DNA of 64,000 bases from Actinomycetota bacterium (GCA_016278725.1 JADQBG010000003.1:143486-207485); one strand, 5' to 3'; positions 48,360 to 59,486 are shown, counted from the first letter of the stretch. Translations and numbers: made by a program. The notes: generated by a model not told the origin, from the letters alone.

Positions 48360-49745
48360 ATGGCTGAACCTCTCCTAGATCGTCTCACTCCCCTGCTCTT
48401 CGAGCGGCGTGCCCGTGGGTGGCTGGTCGGCGGCAGTGTGCGCGACCGGCTCCTGGGGCGGCCCTCTCCGGACCTGGACGTGGTCGTCACGGAGGATCCC
48501 GCGCTGGTTGCGCGGGTGCTGGCCGATCGCTTGGGCGTCCCTTTCTTCGCGCTCTCGCACGATTTCGCCGCCTATCGGGTCGTGATGCCCGAGGGCCACT
48601 TGGACATTGCGGCGCTGCGGGGAGGAAGTCTCGAAGGCGACCTGGCGTTGCGAGATTTCACCGTCAACGCGATCGCCCTTCCCCTCGAGGGCGGGGACAT
48701 CATCGACCCTCACGGGGGCGTGGCGGACCTGGAGCGGCGGCTGCTGGTCCCGGTGGGGCCGGACGCGTTTCGGGATGACCCCTTACGCCTGCTGCGCGCC
48801 GCCCGTTTTATCCACGTGCTCGGGCTGAAGCCCGGGCTGGGCGTGGACGAGGAGGTTCGCCGGCAGGCGTTCTTGCTGCCCGAAGCAGCCGGAGAGCGCA
48901 TCCTTTCGGAACTCGTGCTCACCTTGAACGCCGGGCGCTCGCCGGGGGCCTTCCGGGTGTGGCACGAACTCGGGCTGTTGCCGTTCTTCCTGCCGGAACT
49001 CGCCGCACCGGCCTCCCTGCGCCGTCCCCACCCGGGCACCACTCTGCTCGGGCACACCGCCGCCGCCCTGGAACGGCTTGAGGACATTCTCGAGCGGCCG
49101 GGGAAATGGTTCCCCGGGGCCTGGGAGGCTTTGGAGCAGCGTTTTGCGGTCGAGGTGGACGGCCTGGTCCCGCGTCCGGTGGCACTCAGGCTTGCCGCGC
49201 TGCTGCACGCCCTGGGATGGGCGGCGGTCCCCAGCGAGAACGGTGAGGAGATAACCGCCGCCGCGGAGGGGGCAAAGCAGGTTGGCGATATCTGCCGACG
49301 GCTGCGCTGTTCGGTTGCGCTCACCAGGCTGCTCCAGCGGGCGGTCAGGGAATTACCGGCCCTGCATCTTCTCTCGGAGGGTTCCGACGGCGGGCGCCGG
49401 CCCGCCCGCTATCTCAGGGAGGCCTCCCCCTTCGTGCCCGAGTGCGTCCTCACGAGCGCGGCCCACCTGCTTGCCCTTTCGCCGGCAGCTGCCTGGCGCA
49501 AGGCCGCGGACGAACTGCTGGCCGAGTGGGCGCGCCGCGAGTCCGGTCAGACGGAGCCCTTCCCGCTCGACGGGCGCCTGCTGATGGGTGAGCTAGGGCT
49601 GGAACCCGGACCCTTCTTGGGCGAAGTGTTGCGGGAGGCGGGGCTCGCGTGGGAGGCCGGCGAGGCCACTGACCGGGAGGCTCTGCTCGAGCATGTCCGC
49701 GGCTACGTGGCTTCCCGCCGGGGCCCCGGCCGCGTGGTATCATAA
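48360..49745 (+). CDS. tRNA nucleotidyltransferase / poly(A) polymerase family protein
   Basis: WLVGGSVRDRLLGRPSPDLDVVVTED; RDFTVNAIALPL; RDDPLRLLRAARF. Confidence 0.88.
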   Translation: MAEPLLDRLTPLLFERRARGWLVGGSVRDRLLGRPSPDLDVVVTEDPALVARVLADRLGVPFFALSHDFAAYRVVMPEGHLDIAALRGGSLEGDLALRDFTVNAIALPLEGGDIIDPHGGVADLERRLLVPVGPDAFRDDPLRLLRAARFIHVLGLKPGLGVDEEVRRQAFLLPEAAGERILSELVLTLNAGRSPGAFRVWHELGLLPFFLPELAAPASLRRPHPGTTLLGHTAAALERLEDILERPGKWFPGAWEALEQRFAVEVDGLVPRPVALRLAALLHALGWAAVPSENGEEITAAAEGAKQVGDICRRLRCSVALTRLLQRAVRELPALHLLSEGSDGGRRPARYLREASPFVPECVLTSAAHLLALSPAAAWRKAADELLAEWARRESGQTEPFPLDGRLLMGELGLEPGPFLGEVLREAGLAWEAGEATDREALLEHVRGYVASRRGPGRVVS

Positions 49746-49767
49746 ACGGCCCGAATTTGAACTAGAA

Positions 49768-49787
49768 CGGAACGCCTGCGCGTTCCG
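49768..49787 (+). promoter_or_regulatory. hairpin in rpmE leader
   Basis: CGGAACGC-CTGC-GCGTTCCG perfect 8-bp stem 22 nt before GTG start. Confidence 0.5.
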
Positions 49788-49808
49788 GGGTACCCTGCGG
49801 AGGATCCT

Positions 49809-50042
49809 GTGAAGTCGGATATTCACCCCGAGTACGTCGAGAGTAAGGTAACGTGCTCCTGCGGCAACACCTTCACCACGCGCTCCACCCTACCGGAGAT
49901 AAAGGTGGAGATCTGCTCTGTCTGCCACCCTTTCTACACCGGTAAGCAAAAGCTGATCGACAGCGGCGGCCGGGTCGAGCGTTTCAACCGGAAGTACCGG
50001 CGCCCGACCGACGACAAGAGCTCGACTGAAGAGAAGAAATAG
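49809..50042 (+). CDS. rpmE: 50S ribosomal protein L31 (Cys4 zinc type, GTG start)
   Basis: [26 protein letters not shown]...[17 protein letters not shown]. Confidence 0.97.
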   Translation: MKSDIHPEYVESKVTCSCGNTFTTRSTLPEIKVEICSVCHPFYTGKQKLIDSGGRVERFNRKYRRPTDDKSSTEEKK

Positions 50043-50072
50043 GAGGAGGGCTTTCGGCCCTTTCCTCGAGTC

Positions 50073-50100
50073 CCGAGCCCGCCCGGGCTCGGTTTCTCCT
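50073..50100 (+). terminator. intrinsic terminator after rpmE
   Basis: CCGAGCCC-GCCC-GGGCTCGG then TTTCTCCTGTT. Confidence 0.75.
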
Positions 50101-50144
50101 GTTCGGGCAGACGGCTTTCGCCCGGCGTATCTCTGGAGTAGTCG

Positions 50145-50759
50145 GTGGTAGATCGCAGAGTTCCCAGCCGCGACGGCTGGATCGAAGTCATCTGTGGCAG
50201 CATGTTCAGCGGCAAGAGCGAGGAGCTCTTGCGCAGGCTGCGGCGGGCCGAGATTGCCCGGCAGCGAATCCTCGTGGTCAAGCCCGCGCTCGATACCCGC
50301 TTCGAGGGTTGCGACGTGCGCTCGCACGACGGGGGAGGCCGTCAGGCCCACACGGTCCAACGGGCCGAAGAGATCCTTTTACTACAGGGCGTTGAAGTTT
50401 CGGATATCATCGCCGTCGACGAAGCCCAGTTTCTCGATCAAGAGTTGGTTCATGTGGCTCAGTTCTTGGCCGACCGGGGAAAGCGGGTCATCGTCGCGGG
50501 ACTCGACCAGGACTTCAGGGGAAGGCCTTTCGGGCCGATGCCGATGTTATTGGCGGTGGCTGAGTTCGTGGACAAGTTGCAGGCTATCTGCTCCGAGTGC
50601 GGTGCTCCGGCGTCGCGCACTCAGCGGCTGGTCGCCGGTCAGCCGGCGGGGGAGCACGATGCCCTGGTAAAGGTCGGCGCCCTCGAGACCTATCAAGCGC
50701 GATGCCGGCGGTGCCATCAACTTCGGCGCGTAGACAATCTGACAATGTGGGAAAGTTGA
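50145..50759 (+). CDS. tdk: thymidine kinase
   Basis: IEVICGSMFSGKSEELLRRLRRAEIA; IAVDEAQFLD; Cys4 zinc lasso. Confidence 0.95.
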   Translation: MVDRRVPSRDGWIEVICGSMFSGKSEELLRRLRRAEIARQRILVVKPALDTRFEGCDVRSHDGGGRQAHTVQRAEEILLLQGVEVSDIIAVDEAQFLDQELVHVAQFLADRGKRVIVAGLDQDFRGRPFGPMPMLLAVAEFVDKLQAICSECGAPASRTQRLVAGQPAGEHDALVKVGALETYQARCRRCHQLRRVDNLTMWES

Positions 50760-50763
50760 GACA

Positions 50764-51885
50764 ATGAAGCGAATTCTCTCCGATCTCCGGTATCTACAGC
50801 CTCTGCTGATTTTGACCTGGGCTCTCTTCCAGAGCCGGGCCCTCGAGGAAGAGGAGTGCTCGACCGGGGAGTGCGGGCACAGTCACTCCGTGGGCGGCCA
50901 GGCGGTGCTCGAAGGGGTGATGATGCGGGGCAAGCGCTCCTGGGGAATCGCGGTGCGGCGGCCCTCCCAAGCGATCGGACTCCACTCTTTCCTGCTCAAC
51001 GATCTGGGCAAGCGCTACCCGTTGCTCAAGCTGCCCATCCTGCGCGGCGTGGTGGCCCTTGGGGAGTCTCTTACCCTGGGCATCCGGGCGCTCGGAATCT
51101 CGGCCAATCTCAGCACGGGCGAAGAGATCTACGGCGAAGCGTGCGTGCCCGCCGAGGACGAAGCCAAGCTCACCAAGAAAGAAATCCGCCAGAAGAAGCG
51201 CCAGCAGCAGACGCTGGGTTGGAAGGACATGGGTCTCTCCCTGGTGATTGCCATCTTCTTCTCCATCGGGCTTTTCGTCGCGCTTCCGCTGTTCATCGCC
51301 AAGGAACTCGAATTCATGCTGGAGAACGCGTTCCTGTTCAACCTGGTGGAGGGCGTCATCCGGGTGGTCATCTTCCTGGCCTACGTCGTGATCATCTCCC
51401 GCATTCCCGATCTGCGCCGGGTCTTCCAGTACCACGGCGCCGAGCACAAGACCATTCATGCGTTCGAAGCGGGCGAGGAACTGATCCCGGAGCGGATCAA
51501 CAAGAAGTTCAGCACTCTCCATCCGCGTTGCGGCACGGCCTTCCTTCTGATCGTCATGGTGCTCGCCATCCTGGTGTTTGCCGTGGTGGGCAAGCCCGAC
51601 CTTTGGATCCTGGTGGCCTCACGGATCGTCGGTATCCCGCTGGTCGCCGGTCTGAGTTATGAGGTGATCAAGTACGCCGGCCGTCACAAAGACGGTTTTC
51701 TCGCGAGCGTGGTGCTGTGGCCGGGACTGGGCCTCCAGCGCCTGACCACCCGCGAGCCGAGCGACGATCAGGTGGAGGTCGCAATCTCCTCTTTGAGCGA
51801 GGTGCTCCGGGTCGACGGCGGGCAGGAACCCCTGCCCTGCAAGATGCATGAAGCGGGAAGAGTGCCGGCTCCCGCGGGAGCGTGA
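50764..51885 (+). CDS. DUF1385 family membrane protein
   Basis: [53 protein letters not shown]. Confidence 0.9.
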   Translation: MKRILSDLRYLQPLLILTWALFQSRALEEEECSTGECGHSHSVGGQAVLEGVMMRGKRSWGIAVRRPSQAIGLHSFLLNDLGKRYPLLKLPILRGVVALGESLTLGIRALGISANLSTGEEIYGEACVPAEDEAKLTKKEIRQKKRQQQTLGWKDMGLSLVIAIFFSIGLFVALPLFIAKELEFMLENAFLFNLVEGVIRVVIFLAYVVIISRIPDLRRVFQYHGAEHKTIHAFEAGEELIPERINKKFSTLHPRCGTAFLLIVMVLAILVFAVVGKPDLWILVASRIVGIPLVAGLSYEVIKYAGRHKDGFLASVVLWPGLGLQRLTTREPSDDQVEVAISSLSEVLRVDGGQEPLPCKMHEAGRVPAPAGA

Positions 51886-51893
51886 CCGACCGT

Positions 51894-52969
51894 TGATCGA
51901 CCGCCTCGTCAACGAGATCATCGAAAAGCAGCGGGCGCTCGCCGAGGAGCTGTCGGATCCGTCGATCTACGAGGACCAGCCGCGCTACGCGGAGGTTTCC
52001 AAGGCCCACTCCGACCTGACCGAAGCCCATGCCCTGGCGCTGGAGTATCTGACCGCCCGGCAGGCGGAGGAGGATACCCGGGCGATGTTGGATGAGGGTG
52101 GGATCGACCCGGAGATGAAGGATTTCCTGAACGAGGAGCGCATCAAGGCCCGGGAGCAGATCGAGCGGCTCGAGGACGAAATCCGGGCGGCGATGATCGA
52201 GAAGGATCCCCGCGACGAGAAAAACGCCCTCGTCGAGATCCGGGCGGCCGCCGGCGGCGACGAAGCCTCCCTCTTCGCGGCCGAACTCCTGCGCATGATC
52301 ACGCGCTATGCCGAGCGGCACCGCCTCAAGTGGGAAGTGCTTTCGACCAATGAGTCGCCGGTGGGGGGCATCAAGGAGATCGTCTTCGCGGTCAAGGGCA
52401 AGAATGCCTACGGCACACTGAAATACGAGTCCGGGGTGCACCGGGTGCAACGCGTCCCGCAGACGGAGTCCACCGGCCGCATCCACACCTCGACGGCCAC
52501 GGTGGCCGTGCTGCCCGAGGCGGACGAGGTCGAGGTCAACATCGATGCCAACGATTTGCGCATCGATGTCTACCGCTCGAGCGGGCCGGGGGGACAGTCG
52601 GTGAACACCACGGACTCGGCGGTGCGCATCACCCACGTGCCCACGGGACTGGTGGTTTCTTGCCAGGACGAAAAGTCCCAACTGCAGAACAAGGAGCGCG
52701 CTCTGAGAATCCTGCGGGCCCGCCTGCAGGCGGTGGCCGAAGCGGAGCAGAATGCGGAACTGTCCGCCGACCGCCGCACTCAGCTGGGCTCGGGAGAGCG
52801 TTCCGAGAAGATCCGCACCTACAATTTCCCCCAGGGCCGCGTCACCGACCATCGTGTCGGACTGACCTCTCACCGCCTCGAGGCCATCCTCGAGGGTGAG
52901 CTCGACGAGTTCACCGAGGCCCTGAACGCTCAGGAGCGGGCGGAGCAGCTGGCGACCGCCGAGATCTAG
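51894..52969 (+). CDS. prfA: peptide chain release factor 1
   Basis: [40 protein letters not shown]; start TTG 51894 or upstream 51848. Confidence 0.96.
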
Positions 52970-52991
52970 CGGCCCCCGAAGGCCGGCCCTG

Positions 52992-54617
52992 ATGGCTTCC
53001 GCACCCGCCTCCTCCTGGACCGTCGCCTCGCTGCTGCGCATTTCGGCCGAATACCTGGCCGAAAAAGGCTCCTCATCTCCCCGCCTTGACGCCGAACTGC
53101 TTTTGGCCGAGGCGCTCCAACTCGAGCGGATCCAGCTGATCATCCAGGCGGAGCGGCCCCTTACCGAGGAGGAGGTCACCCGCTACCGGGAGCTCGTCGC
53201 CCGCCGCGCCCGCCGGGAGCCCATCGCCTACATCCTGGGCCGCGCGGCTTTCCGCTACCTGGAACTCGAGGTTGCTCCGGGAGTGTTGATTCCCCGTCCG
53301 GAAACCGAGGAGTTGGTGCAGGCCGCTCTGGAAGAGCTCCGGGTGAGGCCGCCCCTGGCACCGGTTGCGGGCACGGGGGGTTGGGCGGCGCCCGTGGTGG
53401 CCGACCTGGGCACCGGCAGCGGCGCCATCGCCCTCAGTCTGGCCGCCGAAGGCGGCGTGCGTGTCCTGGCCACCGAGAGCAGCGGGGAGGCTCTTGGGAT
53501 AGCCCGGCGCAACCGCGAGCGGCTGGGTCTGACCGGTGCCGTCGAATTGGTCTCCGCCGACCTGCTTGGGGAGTTCGCCTCCGGAACCCTGCGCCTGCTG
53601 GTCAGCAATCCCCCCTACATCCCCACAGCCGAATACGAGGGGCTCGAACCCGACGTGCGCGACTACGAGCCCCGGGCCGCCCTCGAGGCGGGCGCGGACG
53701 GGCTCGAGGTATACCGCCGGCTGGCTCCCGCAGCGGTGGCCGCGCTGGGCCCGGGTGGGGTTCTGCTGGTCGAGGTGGGCCATGACCAGGCCGAGCGGGT
53801 GGGCGAGGTACTGCGCGCCGCGGGCCTAGCCCAGGTGACTTCGCAGAAGGACCTATCGGGCCGGGAGCGCATCGTCCGGGCGCTGCGTCCGGGCGCGGCC
53901 GTGCGGGACCCGCGAGAGCTCGGCCCTTGGGAGGCGGCTGCCGTCGCGAGTGCCCTCAGGCAGGGAGCCGTCGTGGGCGTGCCCACGGATACGGTCTACG
54001 GGCTGGCCGCGGCCTGGGATTCGAGCCCCGGGATCGAGCGCCTGTTCGCGGCCAAGGGGCGCCCTCCCGAGAGTCCCGTGGCCGCGCTCTTCGCCTCGGT
54101 GACTCAGATCGAGGCGCTGCTGCCCGACCTCTCCGGGCCGGCGAGGCTGGTGCTCCGGCGGCTGCTGCCGGGTCCTTATACCTTCGTGGTCGCCACGCGC
54201 ACCCTCCGGCCCGAACGGGTGGGCACACCCGATTCGCTCGGGGTCCGGGTGCCCGACAACCCGGTGCTCATGGAACTGCTTCGCCGGACGGGGGTGCCGC
54301 TCGCGGCCACGAGCGCCAACCGCAGCGGGCTTCCCGCTCCCGCCACTCTGAGCGAGGCCGAGCCTGACCTGCTGACCCGATGTTCATTGGCCTTCGAGAA
54401 TTTGCGCGATGCCCCCCGGACGGCCGGCGTGGCGTCCACGGTGGTGGACCTTCGTCCGCTCGACGAGGGCGGAATGGCCCAGGTGCTGCGCGAGGGAGCG
54501 GTTCCTGCGGAACCGGCGTTGGAAGCCGTGGCCGACGCCCTGCGCGCCGGGCAGCAGGAGCCGGACGCCGCTGCCGGGCGGGACGCGCCGGAGTCTGACC
54601 TTTCTCAGGCGGACTAG
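52992..54617 (+). CDS. fusion of PrmC (release factor glutamine methyltransferase) with Sua5/YciO/YrdC (TsaC-type) domain
   Basis: VLIPRPETEELV, VADLGTGSGAIAL, VSNPPYIP then VGVPTDTVYGLAAAW, SANRSGLPAP in one ORF. Confidence 0.92.
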   Translation: MASAPASSWTVASLLRISAEYLAEKGSSSPRLDAELLLAEALQLERIQLIIQAERPLTEEEVTRYRELVARRARREPIAYILGRAAFRYLELEVAPGVLIPRPETEELVQAALEELRVRPPLAPVAGTGGWAAPVVADLGTGSGAIALSLAAEGGVRVLATESSGEALGIARRNRERLGLTGAVELVSADLLGEFASGTLRLLVSNPPYIPTAEYEGLEPDVRDYEPRAALEAGADGLEVYRRLAPAAVAALGPGGVLLVEVGHDQAERVGEVLRAAGLAQVTSQKDLSGRERIVRALRPGAAVRDPRELGPWEAAAVASALRQGAVVGVPTDTVYGLAAAWDSSPGIERLFAAKGRPPESPVAALFASVTQIEALLPDLSGPARLVLRRLLPGPYTFVVATRTLRPERVGTPDSLGVRVPDNPVLMELLRRTGVPLAATSANRSGLPAPATLSEAEPDLLTRCSLAFENLRDAPRTAGVASTVVDLRPLDEGGMAQVLREGAVPAEPALEAVADALRAGQQEPDAAAGRDAPESDLSQAD

Positions 54618-54621
54618 CCGA

Positions 54622-55260
54622 GTGCAGACCAAGGGCGCACCGCTCCTCCCGCGCATGGTTCTCGGAACAGCCCTGGGCCGGGGGAGTGTGCGCACTCTAG
54701 GCTGGGGCCGGGCAGAGGCGGTGGCCCGGCTCTGCCTTCCCTTTCTGCGCCCCAGCGATCGAGTGCTCGACATCGGCTCCGGGACCGGCCAGGTCGCGCG
54801 GAGAATGCGGCACCGGGTTTCTTCTGTCCGGACCTGCGACGTGGCCGACCTCGGCTGCTACCCCGACACCCCTCCCCTGCTTTTCGACGGGCGCCGTCTG
54901 CCCTATGCCGACGCTTCGTTCGACGTGGCTCTCTTGCTCTTCGTGCTGCATCACGCCGTCGATCCACGCTCATTACTCGCCGAGGCTTCGCGGCTCGCCG
55001 CGCGGGTGGTGGTCTTCGAGGACCTGCATATCTCGCCGGGCAACGATCGGCGGCGCGGCCTGATAGATGCCGTGCTCAATGGTGCCCGGGGTTCGGCGTC
55101 CCCGGGGCCGCGCCGCGAGGCGGAGTGGTTGCCTCTGTTCGCGCACCGGGGCCTCACCCTGCTCTGCGCGCGGGGCACCTCGCTCTTTCCCTGCTTTCAC
55201 CAGGCGATTTACCTTCTGGACGCGGACTTCGGCCGCTCCGTCGATTTGCGGCCGCATTGA
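54622..55260 (+). CDS. class I SAM-dependent methyltransferase
   Basis: RVLDIGSGTGQVARRM; LLLFVLHHAVDPRSLLAEASRL; GTG start. Confidence 0.75.
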   Translation: MQTKGAPLLPRMVLGTALGRGSVRTLGWGRAEAVARLCLPFLRPSDRVLDIGSGTGQVARRMRHRVSSVRTCDVADLGCYPDTPPLLFDGRRLPYADASFDVALLLFVLHHAVDPRSLLAEASRLAARVVVFEDLHISPGNDRRRGLIDAVLNGARGSASPGPRREAEWLPLFAHRGLTLLCARGTSLFPCFHQAIYLLDADFGRSVDLRPH

Positions 55261-55342
55261 CCGGAAAAGCCGCCCGGGAAGGTCGGGACCTTCTGGTATC
55301 CTTGCCGCCGCAGGTAACCACCTCCATCCGAGCGGGAGCACC

Positions 55343-55813
55343 ATGCGCTACGCGATTGCGGCCGACCACGCCGGCCTGCCCCTCAAGCGCCCTTTGAGCG
55401 AAGCCCTCGATCGTCTGGGCCACGAGGTCACCGACCTCGGCACTTGTACCGAAGAACGCGTGGATTATCCGGTTTACGCTGAACTGGTGGCTCGAGCCGT
55501 GACCTACGGAGAGGCCGATTTCGGGATTCTCGTTTGCGGCTCGGGCTTGGGAATGTCCATCGCAGCGAACCGCTTTCCCGCGGTGCGGGCGGTCACCCCC
55601 GCCGACTCCTACGGCGCCCAGTTGGCCCGCCGCCACAACGATGCCAACGTGCTCTGTCTGGGCGCTCGGCTCTTGGGTATCGATGCCGCCCTGGCCATGC
55701 TGGAGGCGTGGGACGCCGCCGCCTTTGAGGGAGGGCGTCACCAGAAGCGGGTGGACATGATGAGCGAACCGCCTACAGAGGCGGACCACCAAGGCGCTCA
55801 GGGGACAAGGTGA
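55343..55813 (+). CDS. rpiB: ribose-5-phosphate isomerase B
   Basis: MRYAIAADHAGLPLKRPL; LVCGSGLGMSIAANR; RRHNDANVLCLGARLLG. Confidence 0.93.
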   Translation: MRYAIAADHAGLPLKRPLSEALDRLGHEVTDLGTCTEERVDYPVYAELVARAVTYGEADFGILVCGSGLGMSIAANRFPAVRAVTPADSYGAQLARRHNDANVLCLGARLLGIDAALAMLEAWDAAAFEGGRHQKRVDMMSEPPTEADHQGAQGTR

Positions 55814-55820
55814 ATATAAG

Positions 55821-57101
55821 GTGAAGACCAGCGAGACCATGCTAGACAGCCGTGAGAGCGCTTTGCGCCAGATGGACCCCGCCGTGGCCGATCTGGTGCA
55901 GGCCGAACTCAGGCGGCAGCAGGACAACCTCGAACTGATCGCTTCGGAGAACTTCACTCCCCGGGCGGTGCTCGAGGCGGTGGGCAGCGTGCTTACCAAC
56001 AAGTACGCGGAAGGCTATCCCAACGCCCGCTACTACGGCGGCTGCGAAGTGGTGGACGAGGTCGAAAGCCTGGCCATCGACCGGGCGCGCGCGCTGTTTG
56101 GGGCGGAACACGTGAACGTCCAACCTCACGCCGGTTCGCAGGCCAATCACGCGGCCTACTTCGCCGCTCTGGAGCATGGCGATACCGTGCTCGCGATGAA
56201 GCTCGAGCATGGGGGCCATCTCACCCACGGACTCAAATCGAACTTCTCCGGGCGGGAGTACACCTTTCACCACTACGGCCTGGACGAAAAGACCGGCCGT
56301 ATCGATTACGACCGGGTGAGAGAACTGGCGCGCCAGGTCCGTCCGCGGATGATCGTGGCCGGCGCCAGCGCGTACCCGCGCGAGATAGACTTCGCCACCT
56401 TCCACGAGATCTGCCGCGAGGTGGATGCCGTGCTGATGGTCGACATGGCGCACATTGCCGGTCTGGTCGCGGCGGGCGTGCATCAGTCACCCTTCCCCTT
56501 CACCGAGTGGGTGACCAGCACCACGCACAAGACGCTCGGCGGTCCCCGCGGCGGCGTGGTCTTCTGCCGCGAGCGCGACGCCGCCGCCTTGGACAAAGCC
56601 ATTTTCCCCGGCCTGCAGGGCGGGCCGCTCATGCACGTCATCGCCGGCAAGGCGGTGTGCTTTCACTTGGCCACCCGCGAGGAGTTTCGCGAGCGCCAGC
56701 GCCGGACCGTGGCCAATGCGGCGGCCATGGCCGCCGCCTTGCTCGAAGGAGGCATGCAGCTGGTGTCCGGCGGCACCGACAACCATCTCATGCTCGTCGA
56801 CCTCAAAGAGAGCGAGCTGACCGGCAAGGACGCGGAGGATCTGCTGGCCAAAGCCGGCATCACCGCGAACAAGAACCCGGTGCCGGGCGATCATCGCCCT
56901 CCCGCCGTGGCTTCCGGTATCCGGCTGGGAACGCCCGCCATCACCACCCGGGGCTTCCAGCCCTCCGAAGCGGCCGAAGTGGGCCGCATCGTGGCCGAGG
57001 TGTTGCGCGGCGGCGCCTCCGAGGAGCGTTTGGGGGAATTGCGCGCCCGCACCTGCGAGCTGGCCGAGGCCCACCCCATCTACGAGCGGCTGGGCGAATG
57101 A
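55821..57101 (+). CDS. glyA: serine hydroxymethyltransferase
   Basis: [52 protein letters not shown]. Confidence 0.98.
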   Translation: MKTSETMLDSRESALRQMDPAVADLVQAELRRQQDNLELIASENFTPRAVLEAVGSVLTNKYAEGYPNARYYGGCEVVDEVESLAIDRARALFGAEHVNVQPHAGSQANHAAYFAALEHGDTVLAMKLEHGGHLTHGLKSNFSGREYTFHHYGLDEKTGRIDYDRVRELARQVRPRMIVAGASAYPREIDFATFHEICREVDAVLMVDMAHIAGLVAAGVHQSPFPFTEWVTSTTHKTLGGPRGGVVFCRERDAAALDKAIFPGLQGGPLMHVIAGKAVCFHLATREEFRERQRRTVANAAAMAAALLEGGMQLVSGGTDNHLMLVDLKESELTGKDAEDLLAKAGITANKNPVPGDHRPPAVASGIRLGTPAITTRGFQPSEAAEVGRIVAEVLRGGASEERLGELRARTCELAEAHPIYERLGE

Positions 57102-57742
57102 GCGCAGACACCACCCACAACGTAGTGGTGGTGGACCACCCGCTGGTGCTGCACAAGCTGGCTCATCTGCGGGACGTCGATACCGACACCAAGCGCTTCC
57201 GCGAACTGGTCTCGGAGTTGGCCATGCTGCTCTGCTACGAGGCGACCAAGGATCTGGAATTGGAAGAGGTCACGGTCACCACGCCGCTGGAAGAGGCCAA
57301 GGGCTTCACCATCAAGGGCAAGAAGATCGCCGTGGTGCCCATCCTGCGGGCGGGTCTGGGCATGGTCGGCGGGATCACCGATATGCTGCCGACGGCCCGG
57401 GTGGGCTTCGTCGGCATCTACCGGGATCACGACAGCCTCGAACCCATCCAGTATTACGTCAAGCTTCCCCAGAAACTGGAGGAACGCATGGTCCTCGTGC
57501 TCGATCCCATGCTGGCCACGGGCGGCAGCGCGGCCCACGCCTTGGGTCTGCTCAAGGAGCGGGGAGCGCGGAACCTCAAGCTGCTCTCGCTGGTGGCGGC
57601 TCCCGAAGGGTTGAATGCGGTCCACCAGCGGCACCCGGACGTACCGGTCTACACCGCCTCCATCGACCGCGGGCTGAACGAACTGGGCTACATCCTTCCG
57701 GGCCTGGGCGACGCCGGCGACCGCCTGTTCGGCACCCGCTAG
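57098..57742 (+). CDS. upp: uracil phosphoribosyltransferase
   Basis: [31 protein letters not shown]. Confidence 0.97.
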   Translation: MSADTTHNVVVVDHPLVLHKLAHLRDVDTDTKRFRELVSELAMLLCYEATKDLELEEVTVTTPLEEAKGFTIKGKKIAVVPILRAGLGMVGGITDMLPTARVGFVGIYRDHDSLEPIQYYVKLPQKLEERMVLVLDPMLATGGSAAHALGLLKERGARNLKLLSLVAAPEGLNAVHQRHPDVPVYTASIDRGLNELGYILPGLGDAGDRLFGTR

Positions 57743-57761
57743 CCCGATCTGCGAGGGAGGA

Positions 57762-58217
57762 ATGACGATGGAACGCCCCAGCTGGGAGGAGTACTTCATG
57801 GAGATCGCGCGGGTGGTTGCCACCCGCTCGACCTGTCTGCGCCGGAACGTGGGGGCGGTGATCGTGCGCAACCGCCAGATCCTGGCCACGGGCTACAACG
57901 GGGTGCCGCGCGATCTGGCCCACTGCGACGTGCGCGGCTGCCTGCGGGAGGAATTGGGCATTCCCTCGGGAGAGAGGCACGAGCTCTGCCGGGGGCTCCA
58001 CGCCGAACAGAACGCCATCATTCAGGCGGCCTACCAGGGGACCGAGATTCGCGATGCCGAACTCTACTGCACCCACCAGCCCTGCGTGGTCTGCGCCAAG
58101 ATGATCGTCAACGCCGGCATCGAAACCGTATACTTTGCCGGAGCTTATCCCGACCGCTTGGCCACGGAGGTCTTCGCCGAATCGGGCATCCGGCTCGTGC
58201 CGGTTAGCGAGCAGTGA
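57762..58217 (+). CDS. dCMP deaminase family protein
   Basis: [28 protein letters not shown]. Confidence 0.93.
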   Translation: MTMERPSWEEYFMEIARVVATRSTCLRRNVGAVIVRNRQILATGYNGVPRDLAHCDVRGCLREELGIPSGERHELCRGLHAEQNAIIQAAYQGTEIRDAELYCTHQPCVVCAKMIVNAGIETVYFAGAYPDRLATEVFAESGIRLVPVSEQ

Positions 58218-59350
58218 GCGACATCCAGAATTTTCTCGCCGACACCTATCGCGCTTTCCTGGGGTTCGGCCTCGCTATGGCCATCGTTTGGATCCTGACC
58301 CCGATGGTGGGCGAGTTCGCCCGGCGGATGGGGATCATCGACCTTCCCGCCGCCCGCAAGATTCACGCGGTGCCCACGCCCCGGCTGGGCGGGATCGCCA
58401 TCTTCTTCGGCATCATCATCCCCTCGCTGATGTTTCTGTCCGGGGATCCGGTAACTCGGGGGATTTTGGCGGGGGCTTCCCTGGCCGCGCTCTTGGGGCT
58501 GGTGGACGACGTCCGCGACGTTCCCCCCAAGGTGAAACTTCTGGGGCAGGTGGCGATCGCGCTCATGATCGTGCTCTACGGAGTGAGGGTCGAGACCCTG
58601 ACCGTGCCTTTTCTGGGGATCGTCACCCTGGGTTGGGTGGGCGTGGTCTTCAGCGTGATCTGGGTGGTCGCGATCATGAACATCGTCAACTTCATCGACG
58701 GCATGGACGGCCTGGCCGCGGGCATCTGCACCATCGCTTCGGCCACCTTCGCGATCATCGCCATATCCCTGGGGCGCTACGACATGGGCATCCTCGCCGC
58801 AATTCTGGCGGGCTCCACCATCGGTTTTCTCTGGCACAACTTTCACCCGGCCAGCATCTTCATGGGCGATTCCGGTTCGCTGCTGCTGGGCTTCTTGCTG
58901 GCGGCCATCAGCCTCCAGGGTTTCCTCAAGGGAGTCGCCACCGTGGCCCTGCTGATTCCCCTCGCGGTCTTGGGGCTGCCAATCTTCGACACCAGCTTCG
59001 CCATCCTGCGCCGGGTTAAGAACCGCCGCCCGATATACGTCGCCGATCGGGGGCATTTCCACCACCGTTTCTCGAATCTGGGCTACAGTCAGCGGCAGAC
59101 CGTGGTGATTCTCTACTCCTGGTCGGCTTCTCTCAGCGTGGTGGCCCTCGCCATGCGCTTCGCGCCGGTGTGGCTCACTCTGCTACTCTCGGCGGCGGTG
59201 GGCGCCTATTCCGCCTTTCTGGCCTATGAGTTGGAGATCCTGCGCTGGAGCAAACTGGTTCGGCGGCCGGCGCGGACGCTGGCCCCGTCCGAACTGGGCG
59301 AGGAGGATCACGAACTGATCGACGAAGTCACGGAGCCCGAAACTCGATGA
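58214..59350 (+). CDS. undecaprenyl-phosphate GlcNAc-1-phosphate transferase family (WecA/TagO-like)
   Basis: [48 protein letters not shown]. Confidence 0.9.
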   Translation: MSDIQNFLADTYRAFLGFGLAMAIVWILTPMVGEFARRMGIIDLPAARKIHAVPTPRLGGIAIFFGIIIPSLMFLSGDPVTRGILAGASLAALLGLVDDVRDVPPKVKLLGQVAIALMIVLYGVRVETLTVPFLGIVTLGWVGVVFSVIWVVAIMNIVNFIDGMDGLAAGICTIASATFAIIAISLGRYDMGILAAILAGSTIGFLWHNFHPASIFMGDSGSLLLGFLLAAISLQGFLKGVATVALLIPLAVLGLPIFDTSFAILRRVKNRRPIYVADRGHFHHRFSNLGYSQRQTVVILYSWSASLSVVALAMRFAPVWLTLLLSAAVGAYSAFLAYELEILRWSKLVRRPARTLAPSELGEEDHELIDEVTEPETR

Positions 59351-59442
59351 GCGTGCAGCTGCAAAACCGGCGCCTCCCCGGGCTCGCCGCAGGGCGATTC
59401 AGTGCGCTTAAGTCCTCGGTGATAGGACGCTTAACCTGCAAC

Positions 59443-59471
59443 TTGCATCGGTCTGAACTGACCCCTATAAT
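59443..59471 (+). promoter_or_regulatory. atp operon promoter TTGCAT-N17-TATAAT
   Basis: Perfect -10 hexamer, 17-bp spacer, 15 bp upstream of first ATG. Confidence 0.75.
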
Positions 59472-59486
59472 ACGGGCGGCTTTGGG

